NCBI GenBank assembly: GCA_964396055.1
Contig: CAYNDV010000014.1
Location: 1 to 54,543 of the forward strand
Reading direction: 5' to 3'
Length of the DNA: 54,543 nt
Origin: CAYJPV01 sp964396055
GTDB lineage: Bacteria > Acidobacteriota > Vicinamibacteria > Vicinamibacterales > JAKQTR01
How positions within the stretch are numbered: the stretch's first letter is position 1; the number at the start of each line of letters is the position of its first letter. The notes under the pieces were generated by a model, which was not told the origin of the DNA, did not search any database, and was given only the letters and a program-made list of their open reading frames with translations. Shown here piece by piece: positions 7,666-16,045 of the stretch. A program made the translations under genes and the position numbers.

Positions 7666-8589
7666 ATGCTGAACACCACTACCCGCTGCCTGCGGACCCT
7701 GCTGGTCGCGGCTGCCGTGACTGTTGCAGGGGCGCCGCAGCCGTCGATGGCCCAGGACGCTCCGATCCGGAAAGCCGGCCGCGGCGTGCAGGTGGCCCAG
7801 GTGCCTGATGCCGATCGGGCAGCCGCCGACGTGCCCGTCGATGAGCCTTCCGCCGACCAGACGCGCGAGGAGCTGTACCAGCTGCTCGACAAGTACCCCC
7901 CGGTCGTCGGCCGCGTGTTCAAGCTCGAGCCGGCGCTGATGACCAACGAAGCCTACGTGTCGGCGTATCCCGGTCTGGCGGCGTTCCTCGATCGTCACCC
8001 GGAGGTGGCGCGCAACGCCGCCTTCTTCCTCGAGCGGATCCCGATTGCCGCCGGCGGATCGTGGGAATGGGACCGTGCCATGCAGGAGCGGCGGCAGACG
8101 CAGGAAGTGCTCGCGGGCATCGCGGCGTTCTTCGTCTTCCTGGTGGTCACCAGCGTCGTGGTCTGGCTGGTGCGGACCGTCATCGAGCACCGGCGGTGGA
8201 ACCGCGTGTCCAAGACGCAGTTCGACGTCCACAACAAGCTGCTCGAGCGGTTCTCGACCACCGATGAGCTGCTGGCCTACATCCAGACGCCCGTGGGGCG
8301 CCGCTTCCTCGAATCGGGTCCGGCGCCGGTTCCCGGGGAGTCGAGGCCCGTCGGGGCGCCGTTCTCGCGTATCCTGTGGTCGGTGCAGGTGGGGACCGTG
8401 CTGCTGGCCGCTTCGGCCGGGTTGCTGTTCCTCAGCGCGAAGACCGACGCCGATCCGTCCCTGTTCTTCATGGTGTTCGGCGTGATCGCGCTCGCGATTG
8501 GCGTGGGGTTCATCGGGTCGGGCGGGGCTGCCTGGCTCGTGGCCGCGCGCCTGGGCCTGATCGACCGCCGGGACAGCCACGATGCGTGA
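7666..8589 (+). CDS. Membrane protein of unknown function, first gene of the ECF sigma operon
   Basis: About 307 residues. A signal peptide (MLNTTTRCLRTLLVAAAVTV, then ending SMAQ) is followed by a roughly 90-residue periplasmic segment containing LLDKYPPVVGRVFKLEPALM and YPGLAAFLDRHPEV. Next come one membrane helix (AGIAAFFVFLVVTSVVVWLV), a charged cytoplasmic segment (EHRRWNRVSKTQFDVHNKLLERF), and two C-terminal helices. I do not recognise a family. ATG 7666 follows GAGGAG (7650-7655) by 10 nt; GTG 7660 and ATG 7648 are alternatives. Its last 8 bp overlap the sigma-factor start, so the three genes are translationally coupled and this protein probably senses or carries out the envelope function controlled by the sigma factor. 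Confidence 0.7.
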   Translation: MLNTTTRCLRTLLVAAAVTVAGAPQPSMAQDAPIRKAGRGVQVAQVPDADRAAADVPVDEPSADQTREELYQLLDKYPPVVGRVFKLEPALMTNEAYVSAYPGLAAFLDRHPEVARNAAFFLERIPIAAGGSWEWDRAMQERRQTQEVLAGIAAFFVFLVVTSVVVWLVRTVIEHRRWNRVSKTQFDVHNKLLERFSTTDELLAYIQTPVGRRFLESGPAPVPGESRPVGAPFSRILWSVQVGTVLLAASAGLLFLSAKTDADPSLFFMVFGVIALAIGVGFIGSGGAAWLVAARLGLIDRRDSHDA

Positions 8590-9163
8590 CGTGACCGCCC
8601 TTCACGTTGACGAACTCGAGTCGGATGCCGACGCGGCGGCTGGCGTGTGGTCGATGGACGAAGCGGCGTTCCGCCTGTTCTACGACCGCACGGCCCGACC
8701 GCTCTGGGCCTACCTGTCACGGATGACCGGTAACGCGGACCTGGCCGACGACCTCCTGCAGGAGTCCTACTACCGGTTCCTGCGCGCGGGTCCCGCGTGC
8801 GAAGACGAGTCGCACCAGCGCCATTACCTGTTCCGGATCGCCACCAACCTGGTCCGCGACGGCGCCCGGCGCCGGGCGTGCCGGCCGGTGTTCTCCGCCC
8901 ACGATGAGGGCGAACTGCCCGGGGACCGCACGCTCGCCCAGCGGACTGAGAGCCGGGCCGACCTGCGAGGGGCACTGGCTCGCCTGAAACCACGCGACCG
9001 GCAGTTGTTGTGGCTGGCGTACGCCCAGGGGGCGACGCACCAGGAGATTGGTGCGGTGCTGGGGCTGCGCGCGGGCAGCATCAAGCCGCTGCTCTTCAGG
9101 GCGCGCCGGCGTCTGGCGGCGCTGCTGCGGACGGTCGGGTACGGGGGAGGGGACTGTGGCTGA
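8582..9163 (+). CDS. ECF-type RNA polymerase sigma factor
   Basis: 193 residues, typical ECF length. Region 2 is visible as EAAFRLFYDRTARPLWAYL and ADLADDLLQESYYRFLRA (core binding and -10 recognition); the variable linker follows. Region 4 is LKPRDRQLLWLAYAQGATHQ followed by EIGAVLGLRAGSIKPLLFRA, the helix-turn-helix for -35 recognition. The start ATG 8582 overlaps the upstream membrane gene by 8 bp, and its TGA (9161-9163) overlaps the GTG of the anti-sigma gene. The operon order membrane protein, sigma, anti-sigma suggests autoregulated envelope-stress control. Confidence 0.93.
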   Translation: MRDVTALHVDELESDADAAAGVWSMDEAAFRLFYDRTARPLWAYLSRMTGNADLADDLLQESYYRFLRAGPACEDESHQRHYLFRIATNLVRDGARRRACRPVFSAHDEGELPGDRTLAQRTESRADLRGALARLKPRDRQLLWLAYAQGATHQEIGAVLGLRAGSIKPLLFRARRRLAALLRTVGYGGGDCG

Positions 9164-9668
9164 TCGCGAGTGTCCGTTCGAGGCCTCGTTGCTCGACGCG
9201 CTGCAGGGGGCCGGGTGGCCCGCCGAGGAGACCGGTCTCCGGGCGCACGTGCAGAACTGCGAGCAGTGCGCCGGGCTGCTCGCTGCCGCGGCCCCCCTGC
9301 TGGAGGAGGGGCGCCAGGCCAGCGCCGAGGCGCGCGTGCCGCCGGCGGCTGCGATGTGGTGGCGCCTGCGCCTGCGGGCGCGCCGTGAGGCGGCCGCGGA
9401 CGCCGTGCGACCGATCGCGGCCTATCAGTGGCTGGCGCTGGCGGGCGGCACCGGGCTGCTGGTGTCGGCCGCCAGCGTTGTCTCGCCGGCGGTCCGCGCC
9501 TTTGGCGCCTGGCTGTGGCGGGCGGGGCTCGCGGCGGCGGGCGTGCCGATGCACGTCACCGGCAGCGACGCGCCGATGCTGGGCGCGTTGGGACTCGTGG
9601 CCCTGTCGGCGGCCCTCTTCGTGGCCGTGATGGCCCCGTTGGCGCTCTACCTCACGGGCCGGGACTGA
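9156..9668 (+). CDS. Zinc-finger (HC2-type) anti-sigma factor
   Basis: 170 residues. The cytoplasmic N-terminus has C6, then H31-x3-C35-x2-C38 (LRAHVQNCEQC), the zinc-binding anti-sigma signature. Two hydrophobic segments follow (about residues 91-115, WLALAGGTGLLVSAASVV; and about 140-165, LGALGLVALSAALFVAVMAP), so it is a membrane-anchored inhibitor of the overlapping sigma factor. GTG 9156 is preceded by GGGGGAGGGG (9143-9152). The longer frame from 9048 is antisense-free but lies inside the sigma gene and is rejected. Confidence 0.88.
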   Translation: MADRECPFEASLLDALQGAGWPAEETGLRAHVQNCEQCAGLLAAAAPLLEEGRQASAEARVPPAAAMWWRLRLRARREAAADAVRPIAAYQWLALAGGTGLLVSAASVVSPAVRAFGAWLWRAGLAAAGVPMHVTGSDAPMLGALGLVALSAALFVAVMAPLALYLTGRD

Positions 9669-9677
9669 AACAGGGCG

Positions 9678-11159
9678 TCACCCGCGCCGGACCGGCGGCA
9701 TCGGCACGGGGCCGTCCTTGCCGGGCATTGGGGGATAGTCCGGCCTGGCGAACCCGGTGACCAGGTCCGCGATCTTCACCGGCTGGCCCGACTCGAAGCC
9801 CTGGTTCGCCGCGATGCCCACCAGGCAGGATGCGGCTCCGCCGCGCTCGTCCGAGCGGCGCTGGTACGCGTCTGCGGGCGGATCGGGCAGGAAGATGTCC
9901 CCCAGCATCACGTCGTCGCCCCCGCCGTGGCCGCCCTCGCCGGTCCACGGCGTGATGGTGCGGGCCTCGCCGCGCAGCGGGATGAGGCGGGTCTGCACGC
10001 CGTCGTCGGCGATCCCGCCCTGGACGGTGTTGGTGCCGCTGACGTAGATCTGCTCGACGATCGTGTGCTCGAGCCGGCCCTTCGTGCCGTTGAACGCCAC
10101 GGTGTAGCCCTCCCAGGCGTTGAACGCGTTGAGCGAGTAGCTGAGCGTCGCGCCGGTGTCGTAGGCCACGATGACGTTCATCGTGTCCTCGATGTCGATG
10201 TCGGGCCTGAAGACGCACCGATCGCGGAAGTAACCATCGTGGTGCTCCTGGTCCAGGTACAGGGCCTTCAGGCCGGGGTTGGCGGCCAGGTCCATGCGGA
10301 AGGTGCACGCGGCGCCCTCGGGGCAGGTGCGGCAGCGTTCGTGATGCGACTGCAGCCCCAGGCGCTTCGCCATGGCCGGCGTGTAGAACTCCCGCTTGCC
10401 GACCGCGTTGACGGACACCGGCACCGCGCTCAACCACCAGTTCACGAGATCGAAGTGGTGCGACGCCTTGTGGATCATCAGGCCGCCTGAGTTGCGCTTC
10501 TGGCTGTGCCAGCGCCGGAAGTAATCCGTGCCGTGCATCGTGTTGAGCAGCCAGTGGAAGTCCACCGACAGCACGTCACCGATCTCGCCCCGCTGCAGGA
10601 GGTCCTTCACCTGCGTGCGCGGCGGCGAATAGCGGTAGTTGAACGTCACCCGCACCTGGCGGCCCGTCCGGCGGCGCGCATCGAGGATGCGCTGGACCTT
10701 GCCGGCGGTGGTCGTCATCGGCTTCTCGGTGATGACGTCGCAGCCGCCCTCGAGGGCCCGGACGATGTAGTCGTCGTGGGTGGCGTCGACCGTGGTCACG
10801 ATGACTGCGTGGGGCTTCGTCTCGCGGAGCATCCGATCGAAGTCGGCCGCGGGATAGCCAGGCACCGCGGCCCCCCGGTCGGCGCAGGCCTTCCGCGACA
10901 GCTCCAGGCGGCCGGGATTGCTGTCGCACAGCCCGACCAGTTCGGCGTGCGCGGCGTACCGTCCGAGGAGGGCCGAGCGGTACATGCTGTGACGGGACCC
11001 GAGCCCGACAATGGCATACCGCCGGCGCGCGGAGGTGCCCTGCGAGGCCAGGGCCGCCGGCGCGACGGCCAGGCCGAGACCCGCGGCCGACGCGGTCTTC
11101 ACGAAGGTGCGGCGATCGACAGAAGCGGGGGCGGCGGGCGAGTCTGAGAGCGGCGTCAT
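9678..11159 (-). CDS. TAT-exported Gfo/Idh/MocA family oxidoreductase
   Basis: 493 residues. The N-terminus has a twin-arginine signal (DRRTFVKTASAAGLGLAVAP), so the protein is exported folded, with its NAD(P) cofactor. The Rossmann motif is YAIVGLGSRHSMYRSALLG, and the family motif EKPMTTT (catalytic lysine of the E-K-P signature) is near residue 145. The C-terminal half carries the dimer beta-sheet and a cysteine cluster CRTCPEGAAC that could bind a metal. Exported members in Acidobacteriota and Planctomycetota are often glycoside-acting, including glycosyl hydrolase 109-like enzymes; the substrate is not determinable. ATG 11159 follows GGAGG at good spacing. The gene is divergent from fhs and convergent with the anti-sigma gene (9-bp gap). 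Confidence 0.88.
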   Translation of the reverse strand: MTPLSDSPAAPASVDRRTFVKTASAAGLGLAVAPAALASQGTSARRRYAIVGLGSRHSMYRSALLGRYAAHAELVGLCDSNPGRLELSRKACADRGAAVPGYPAADFDRMLRETKPHAVIVTTVDATHDDYIVRALEGGCDVITEKPMTTTAGKVQRILDARRRTGRQVRVTFNYRYSPPRTQVKDLLQRGEIGDVLSVDFHWLLNTMHGTDYFRRWHSQKRNSGGLMIHKASHHFDLVNWWLSAVPVSVNAVGKREFYTPAMAKRLGLQSHHERCRTCPEGAACTFRMDLAANPGLKALYLDQEHHDGYFRDRCVFRPDIDIEDTMNVIVAYDTGATLSYSLNAFNAWEGYTVAFNGTKGRLEHTIVEQIYVSGTNTVQGGIADDGVQTRLIPLRGEARTITPWTGEGGHGGGDDVMLGDIFLPDPPADAYQRRSDERGGAASCLVGIAANQGFESGQPVKIADLVTGFARPDYPPMPGKDGPVPMPPVRRG

Positions 11160-11215
11160 GAAGAGCCTCCAGGGCGACGAGCGTGCCTGCGCCCGTATGC
11201 TACCGCACCTGCGGT

Positions 11216-11230
11216 CACCGGTGGGATAAT
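11216..11230 (+). promoter_or_regulatory. Possible fhs promoter -10 box and palindrome
   Basis: GATAAT (11225-11230) lies 27 bp ahead of the fhs ATG, and the 8-bp palindrome CACCGGTG (11216-11223) sits immediately upstream. No good -35 box is seen, so this is tentative. Confidence 0.3.
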
Positions 11231-11256
11231 CGCGGTGCCCCCGCAGGGAGGTGCCC

Positions 11257-12933
11257 ATGCCCGCCCGCGTTTCGGCGCGCCCCATCCAGGACATCGCTGC
11301 GGATCTCGGCCTCACGCCGGATCAGATCATCCCGTACGGCCGCGACAAGGCGAAGGTGCCGCTGGCCGCTCTCGAGAGCGGCCGGCCGCCCGGCCGCCTG
11401 GTCCTCGTGTCGGCGATTACGCCTACGGACGCTGGCGAAGGCAAGACCACCACGTCGATTGGCCTGGCACAGGGACTGGCGCGGACCGGACGGCGCGTGT
11501 GCCTGGCGCTGCGCGAGCCGTCGCTCGGCCCGACCTTCGGACAGAAGGGCGGCGCCACCGGCGGCGGCCTGGCGCGGGTGGTGCCCGAGAGCGATATCAA
11601 TCTGCACTTCACCGGCGACTTCCACGCGATCGGTGCCGCCCACAATCTGCTGGCGGCCATGCTCGACAACCACATCCACCACGGCAACGCGCTGCGCATC
11701 GACCCGCGCCGCGTCCTGTGGCGGCGCGTCATCGACATGAACGACCGCGCGTTGCGCCACGTCGTCATCGGCCTCGGCGGGGTGCTCGAAGGCGTTCCCC
11801 GCGAGACCGGGTTCGACATCACCCCGGCGTCCGAAGTGATGGCCGCCCTGTGCCTGGCGGACGGGTACGACGATCTGCGCGCGCGGCTGGCGCGGATCGT
11901 GGTGGCCCTGAGCCTCGACCGCGCGGCGGTGACGGCCGCCGACCTTCGGGCCGTCGGCGCGATGATGGTGCTGCTGAAGGACGCCATGCTGCCGAACCTC
12001 GTGCAGACGGCCGACGGCGTGCCGGCGCTCATCCATGGCGGGCCGTTCGCCAACATCGCCCATGGCTGCAACTCGGTGGTGGCCACCCGCCTCGCCCTGG
12101 CTCGGGCAGACTGGGCGGTGACCGAGGCGGGGTTCGGCTTCGACCTGGGGGCCGAGAAGTTCTTCGACATCAAGTGCGTTTCGGCGGGCCTCGACACGGC
12201 GGCGGTCGTCCTGGTGGCGACCGTGCGGGCCCTCAAACTCCACGGCGGGGCCGCGAAGTCCAGCCTGGCGGCGCCCAATCCCGGCGCGGTCGAACGGGGA
12301 CTGCCGAACCTGGCGAAACACGTTGAGAGCATCCGGCTGTTCGGCGAGCCGCCCATCGTGGCGTTGAACCACTTTGCGACTGACAGCCCGGATGAAGTGG
12401 CGGTGGTGCGCCGCTGGTGCGAGAGCGCCGGCGTGCCCTTCGCGCTGTCGCGGGTGTTCGAGTCGGGTGCCGACGGCGGTGTGGAACTGGCCGAGACCGT
12501 CGTGGCGCACGCCGAACGCCACACCAGGCCGTTCACGCCCTTGTACCGCTGGGGCGATCCGGTGCCGGCGAAGATGGCGGCCGTGGCCCGGGCGATGTAC
12601 GGCGCCGCCGACGTCACGTGGACGCGGGACGCCCAGCGCGCGCTTGCGCAGATCGAGGCCCTGGGCTTCGGCGGCCTGCCGTTGTGCATCGCCAAGACGC
12701 AGAAGTCGTTGTCGGACGATCCGCAGGTGGTGGGCCGGCCCGAGGACTTCGAGATCACCGTCCGCGACGTGATTCTGGCTGCCGGCGCGGGCTACGTCGT
12801 GCCGCTGCTCGGTGACATCATGCGGATGCCCGGATTGCCGGCGTCGCCGCAGGCGGAACGGATGGACCTGGTGGACGGGGACGTCGTGCACAGCGCGCCG
12901 GGCACGGGATCCACGGCCCACGCGCCCGCCTGA
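11257..12933 (+). CDS. fhs: Formate-tetrahydrofolate ligase
   Basis: 558 residues, the normal length. The enzyme makes 10-formyl-THF from formate, THF and ATP in the cytosol. Visible signatures are the P-loop ITPTDAGEGKTTTSIGLAQG (about residues 52-71), the family motif EPSLGPTFGQKGGATGGG (about 87-104), and the C-terminal GYVVPLLGDIMRMPGLP. ATG 11257 follows AGGGAGG (11245-11251); the upstream GTG 11251 overlaps that site and is rejected. No other one-carbon gene (folD, fchA, purU) is adjacent, so it probably supplies formyl-THF for general biosynthesis or formate assimilation rather than being part of a local pathway. Confidence 0.96.
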   Translation: MPARVSARPIQDIAADLGLTPDQIIPYGRDKAKVPLAALESGRPPGRLVLVSAITPTDAGEGKTTTSIGLAQGLARTGRRVCLALREPSLGPTFGQKGGATGGGLARVVPESDINLHFTGDFHAIGAAHNLLAAMLDNHIHHGNALRIDPRRVLWRRVIDMNDRALRHVVIGLGGVLEGVPRETGFDITPASEVMAALCLADGYDDLRARLARIVVALSLDRAAVTAADLRAVGAMMVLLKDAMLPNLVQTADGVPALIHGGPFANIAHGCNSVVATRLALARADWAVTEAGFGFDLGAEKFFDIKCVSAGLDTAAVVLVATVRALKLHGGAAKSSLAAPNPGAVERGLPNLAKHVESIRLFGEPPIVALNHFATDSPDEVAVVRRWCESAGVPFALSRVFESGADGGVELAETVVAHAERHTRPFTPLYRWGDPVPAKMAAVARAMYGAADVTWTRDAQRALAQIEALGFGGLPLCIAKTQKSLSDDPQVVGRPEDFEITVRDVILAAGAGYVVPLLGDIMRMPGLPASPQAERMDLVDGDVVHSAPGTGSTAHAPA

Positions 12934-12995
12934 CCGGGCCTGTGGTATCCTCCCGGCCGGTCCGGATGCCCCGCACCCGCACGAGGGAGACGCAC

Positions 12996-15617
12996 ATGAT
13001 CATGCGCAGGACACGTTGGCTGGTGGGAGTGGCCGTGGTCGCCCTGGCCCTGTCGGTCTCCGGCCCGTCGGGGAGCCGTGTGCAGGCCCAGGGGACCATC
13101 ACGTCCCCCGAGCAGTTCTTCGGCTTCCAGATGGGCGCCGACCGCAAGCTGGTCCGTTGGGACAAGGCGGTCGAGTACTACCGGTTGCTGGAGAAGCAGA
13201 GCGGCGGCCGGATCAAGGTGATCGACATGGGGCCCACCGAGATGGGCAACCCGTTCCTGCTGGTCATTGTGACGTCGCCGGCCAACCAGGCCCGCCTGGA
13301 GGCCCTGCGCCAGATGAACCTCCGGCTGAGCGATCCCCGTGGCGTGCCCGAGGCGGAGATCCGGAAGATCGTCGCCGACGGCCGCGTGGTCATCTGCCAG
13401 ACGATGAGCATGCACGCCAGCGAGGTGGGGGGCGTGCAGATGGCCCCGGAGCTGACCTACGACCTCGTGTCGCGGACCGACGTCGAGGCGCAGCGCATCC
13501 TCGACAACGTGATCTACCTGGAGATCCCGTCGTTCAATCCCGACGGCGCGATCATGATCCACGACTTCTACATGAAGTACGTCGGCACCCCGTACGAAGG
13601 GGCGTCGCTGCCGTGGCTCTACAACAAGTACATCGGGCACGACAACAACCGCGACGCCCTGACAATGAACATGAAGGAGTCGCAGTACGTCGGGAAGCTC
13701 ATGTTCGTCGACTGGAAACCCCAGGCCTACGTGGACCATCACCACATGGGGCCCTACGGGGCACGCATCTACGTGCCGCCGTACGCGGAGCCCATCCGGC
13801 CCCTGGCCGACCCGCTCGTGTGGCGCGAGATGCAGTGGTACGGTGGCCACATCGCCTACAAGGAAGAGGAGGCCGGCCTGTCGGGCGTGTCGAACGCGTC
13901 GCAGTACTCCGGCTGGGGCCACTTCGGGTTCCACTGGATTACGCCATTCCACAATATCGCCGGCATGCTGACCGAGTCGGCGAGCGTGCGCCTGGCGACG
14001 CCGCTCTACATCGACCCGAGCCAGCTGGCTGGCGGCGCGCGGGCCCTGGAGACCTACAAGGAGCAGATGAACTTCCCGAATCCCTGGCCCGGCGGCTGGT
14101 GGACGCTGCGGGGGATCGTCGAACGCCAGAAGGTCTCGGCGTGGGCCACCCTCGACCTGGCCGCGCGCAACCGCGAGACCGTGCTGTGGAACGCCTACCT
14201 CAAGGCGAAACGTCAGACCGAGCGCGGCGCGGCGGGGACCCCCGTCGCGTACGCGCTATCGGCCGCACAGCACGACCCGTTGACGCTCACCAAACTGGTC
14301 AACACGCTGATGGCCCACGGCATCGAGGTGCTGCAGTCGGCGAAGGGGTTCACGGCGGCGGGAACGGTCTATCCGGCGGGGTCCTTCTACGTGCCGCTGG
14401 CGCAGCCCAAGATGGGGCTCGTCCGTTACCTGCTCGGCGAGACGCATTACCCGGACAACGAACACACGCGGCGGCAGGATGGCACGCCGATCCGGCCGTA
14501 CGACATGGGGCAGGACGTGCTGGCCGAGTTCATGGGCATCACGGCCGATCCACTCGCCGCGGCGGTGACGGCCGACCTGACGAAGGTGGCCGCGCCCATC
14601 GTCCGGGTCGGCACGGTGGCGCCGAAGGCGCCCCATGGCTACGTGCTCGACGGGCGCCTCAACGACAGTTTCCGGGCCGTGAACCTGCTGTGGGACGCGG
14701 GCGTGGCTGTCCGCCGCGTCAGCGCGGCCGGCGCCGGACTCAAGCCCGGCGACTGGCTGGTGCCGGCGTCTGCTGCCGGTCCCGCGGCCGATGTCGCCCG
14801 CAGGACCGGGGTGGACTTCGCCGCCCTGGCGTCGAACGTCACGCAGGGGGCCCGGGAGACGACGCGGCTGCGGGTGGGCATGTACCAGCGGTACCGCGGC
14901 GGCAACATGGACGAGGGCTGGACGCGCTGGCTGTTCGAGCAGTTCGGTTTCCCGTTCACCCAGGTCTACGATGCCGAGATCAAGGCCGGCAACCTGCGGG
15001 CGAAGTACGACGTCTTCATCTTCGCCGACGACTCCACGGGCACGATCACCGGCGAGGGTGGCGGCGGGGGCGAATTTGGCCGGGCGTCGTACGCGGCGGT
15101 TCCGGACACGACGCCGCCCGAGTACCGCAGCGGCATCGGCGCCGACGGCGTCACCGCCATCAAGGACTTCGTCCAGAAGGGCGGCACGCTGGTGACCCTG
15201 GGAGGGGCCACGGACTTCGCCATCACGAGGTTCGGCCTGCCGGTCCGCAACGCGGTGGCGGGACTCAGCACGAAAGAGTTCTTCGTGCCCGGCTCGACCC
15301 TGCGCGTGCGCATCGACAACACCCATCCGCTGGCGTGGGGCATGCCGGCGGAGGGCCTGGTGCTGTTCCACTACAGCCCGGCCTTCGACGTGGTGGCCAC
15401 GGACTTCAACCACCGCAACGAGATCATCGTCCGCTACGCGGATCGCGACGTGGAGCGGAGCGGGTGGCTGAACGGGGAGCGGTACGTCGCCCGGAAGACG
15501 GCGATGGCGTCGATCGGCTACGGCGACGGGCGGGTGGTGCTGATCGGATTCCGGACCCAGAACCGGGCCCAGACCCACGGGACGTTCAAGTTCCTGTTCA
15601 ACGCCCTCGTGAAGTAA
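12996..15617 (+). CDS. Exported M14-family zinc carboxypeptidase-like protein
   Basis: 873 residues. A signal peptide (MIMRRTRWLVGVAVVALALS...) is followed by an M14 catalytic domain. The zinc ligands are H140 and E143 in MSMHASEVGG and a histidine at about 249 in the DHHHMGP loop; E327 (MLTESASV) is the likely catalytic glutamate. The C-terminal 400 residues are a large extension with a glutamine-amidotransferase-like beta/alpha core, as often found on this subgroup. It is therefore an exported peptidase. ATG 12996 has GAGGGAG upstream; the first in-frame GTG (12942) lacks a ribosome-binding site and overlaps the fhs tail region. The stop TAA is followed within 5 bp by the 22-bp hairpin at 15622-15671. 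Confidence 0.85.
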   Translation: MIMRRTRWLVGVAVVALALSVSGPSGSRVQAQGTITSPEQFFGFQMGADRKLVRWDKAVEYYRLLEKQSGGRIKVIDMGPTEMGNPFLLVIVTSPANQARLEALRQMNLRLSDPRGVPEAEIRKIVADGRVVICQTMSMHASEVGGVQMAPELTYDLVSRTDVEAQRILDNVIYLEIPSFNPDGAIMIHDFYMKYVGTPYEGASLPWLYNKYIGHDNNRDALTMNMKESQYVGKLMFVDWKPQAYVDHHHMGPYGARIYVPPYAEPIRPLADPLVWREMQWYGGHIAYKEEEAGLSGVSNASQYSGWGHFGFHWITPFHNIAGMLTESASVRLATPLYIDPSQLAGGARALETYKEQMNFPNPWPGGWWTLRGIVERQKVSAWATLDLAARNRETVLWNAYLKAKRQTERGAAGTPVAYALSAAQHDPLTLTKLVNTLMAHGIEVLQSAKGFTAAGTVYPAGSFYVPLAQPKMGLVRYLLGETHYPDNEHTRRQDGTPIRPYDMGQDVLAEFMGITADPLAAAVTADLTKVAAPIVRVGTVAPKAPHGYVLDGRLNDSFRAVNLLWDAGVAVRRVSAAGAGLKPGDWLVPASAAGPAADVARRTGVDFAALASNVTQGARETTRLRVGMYQRYRGGNMDEGWTRWLFEQFGFPFTQVYDAEIKAGNLRAKYDVFIFADDSTGTITGEGGGGGEFGRASYAAVPDTTPPEYRSGIGADGVTAIKDFVQKGGTLVTLGGATDFAITRFGLPVRNAVAGLSTKEFFVPGSTLRVRIDNTHPLAWGMPAEGLVLFHYSPAFDVVATDFNHRNEIIVRYADRDVERSGWLNGERYVARKTAMASIGYGDGRVVLIGFRTQNRAQTHGTFKFLFNALVK

Positions 15618-15621
15618 CAAG

Positions 15622-15671
15622 CAATCCCGGATTGATTTATGCATCGAGTTGCATAAATCAATCCGGGATTG
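15622..15671. terminator. Perfect 22-bp hairpin between convergent genes
   Basis: Arms 15622-15643 and 15650-15671 are perfectly complementary, with loop TCGAGT. Each arm starts with the near-palindrome CAATCC-C-GGATTG and ends ATTTATGCA, so the element has nested symmetry and is AT-rich compared with the surroundings. It fills nearly all of the 60 bp between the M14 peptidase and the convergent cupin gene and probably terminates transcription from both sides, though neither side has a T-run. Confidence 0.7.
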
Positions 15672-15677
15672 GTTCAT

Positions 15678-16007
15678 TCAGTCGACGATGAACAACGTCG
15701 CGCCGGTGGCCGTCCGCGACCGGTGCGACGAGGCCCCGTCGGCCACCTGGTAACTCTGGCCGGGCTTCAGCACGAAGGTCTGTCCGTCCTTGAGCTCGGT
15801 GACCAGTTCGCCCTCCAGCACCAGCAGCACGTGGCCGCGCTCGCACCAGTGGTCGGCCAGATAACCCGCCGAGTACTCCACCATGCGCACGCGGATGTTG
15901 CCCAGCTCCACCGTGCGCCAGTACGCGACCCCCGATTCTCCGGGATGAGTGGCGGGTTGGATGCGGCTCCAGTCCGTGACGCCGAACGGGACATCGCTGA
16001 TCTTCAC
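15678..16007 (-). CDS. Cupin-fold protein (DHWC-motif)
   Basis: A 109-residue single-domain cupin. The metal-binding region reads ADHWCERGHVLLVLEGEL, with the histidines and glutamate of cupin motif 1 (about residues 51-69), followed by DGQTFVLKPGQSYQVADGAS. It resembles the small DHCW-motif cupins of unknown function. GTG 16007 follows GGGAG. The frame is open to 16376 but that part is antisense to the tricorn-like gene. It is minus-strand and 38 bp after the tricorn-like gene, so it may share that transcript. Confidence 0.75.
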   Translation of the reverse strand: MKISDVPFGVTDWSRIQPATHPGESGVAYWRTVELGNIRVRMVEYSAGYLADHWCERGHVLLVLEGELVTELKDGQTFVLKPGQSYQVADGASSHRSRTATGATLFIVD

Positions 16008-16045
16008 GATCTGGCTCCCGGCCCACGCGTGACGCGGGCTTCTTC

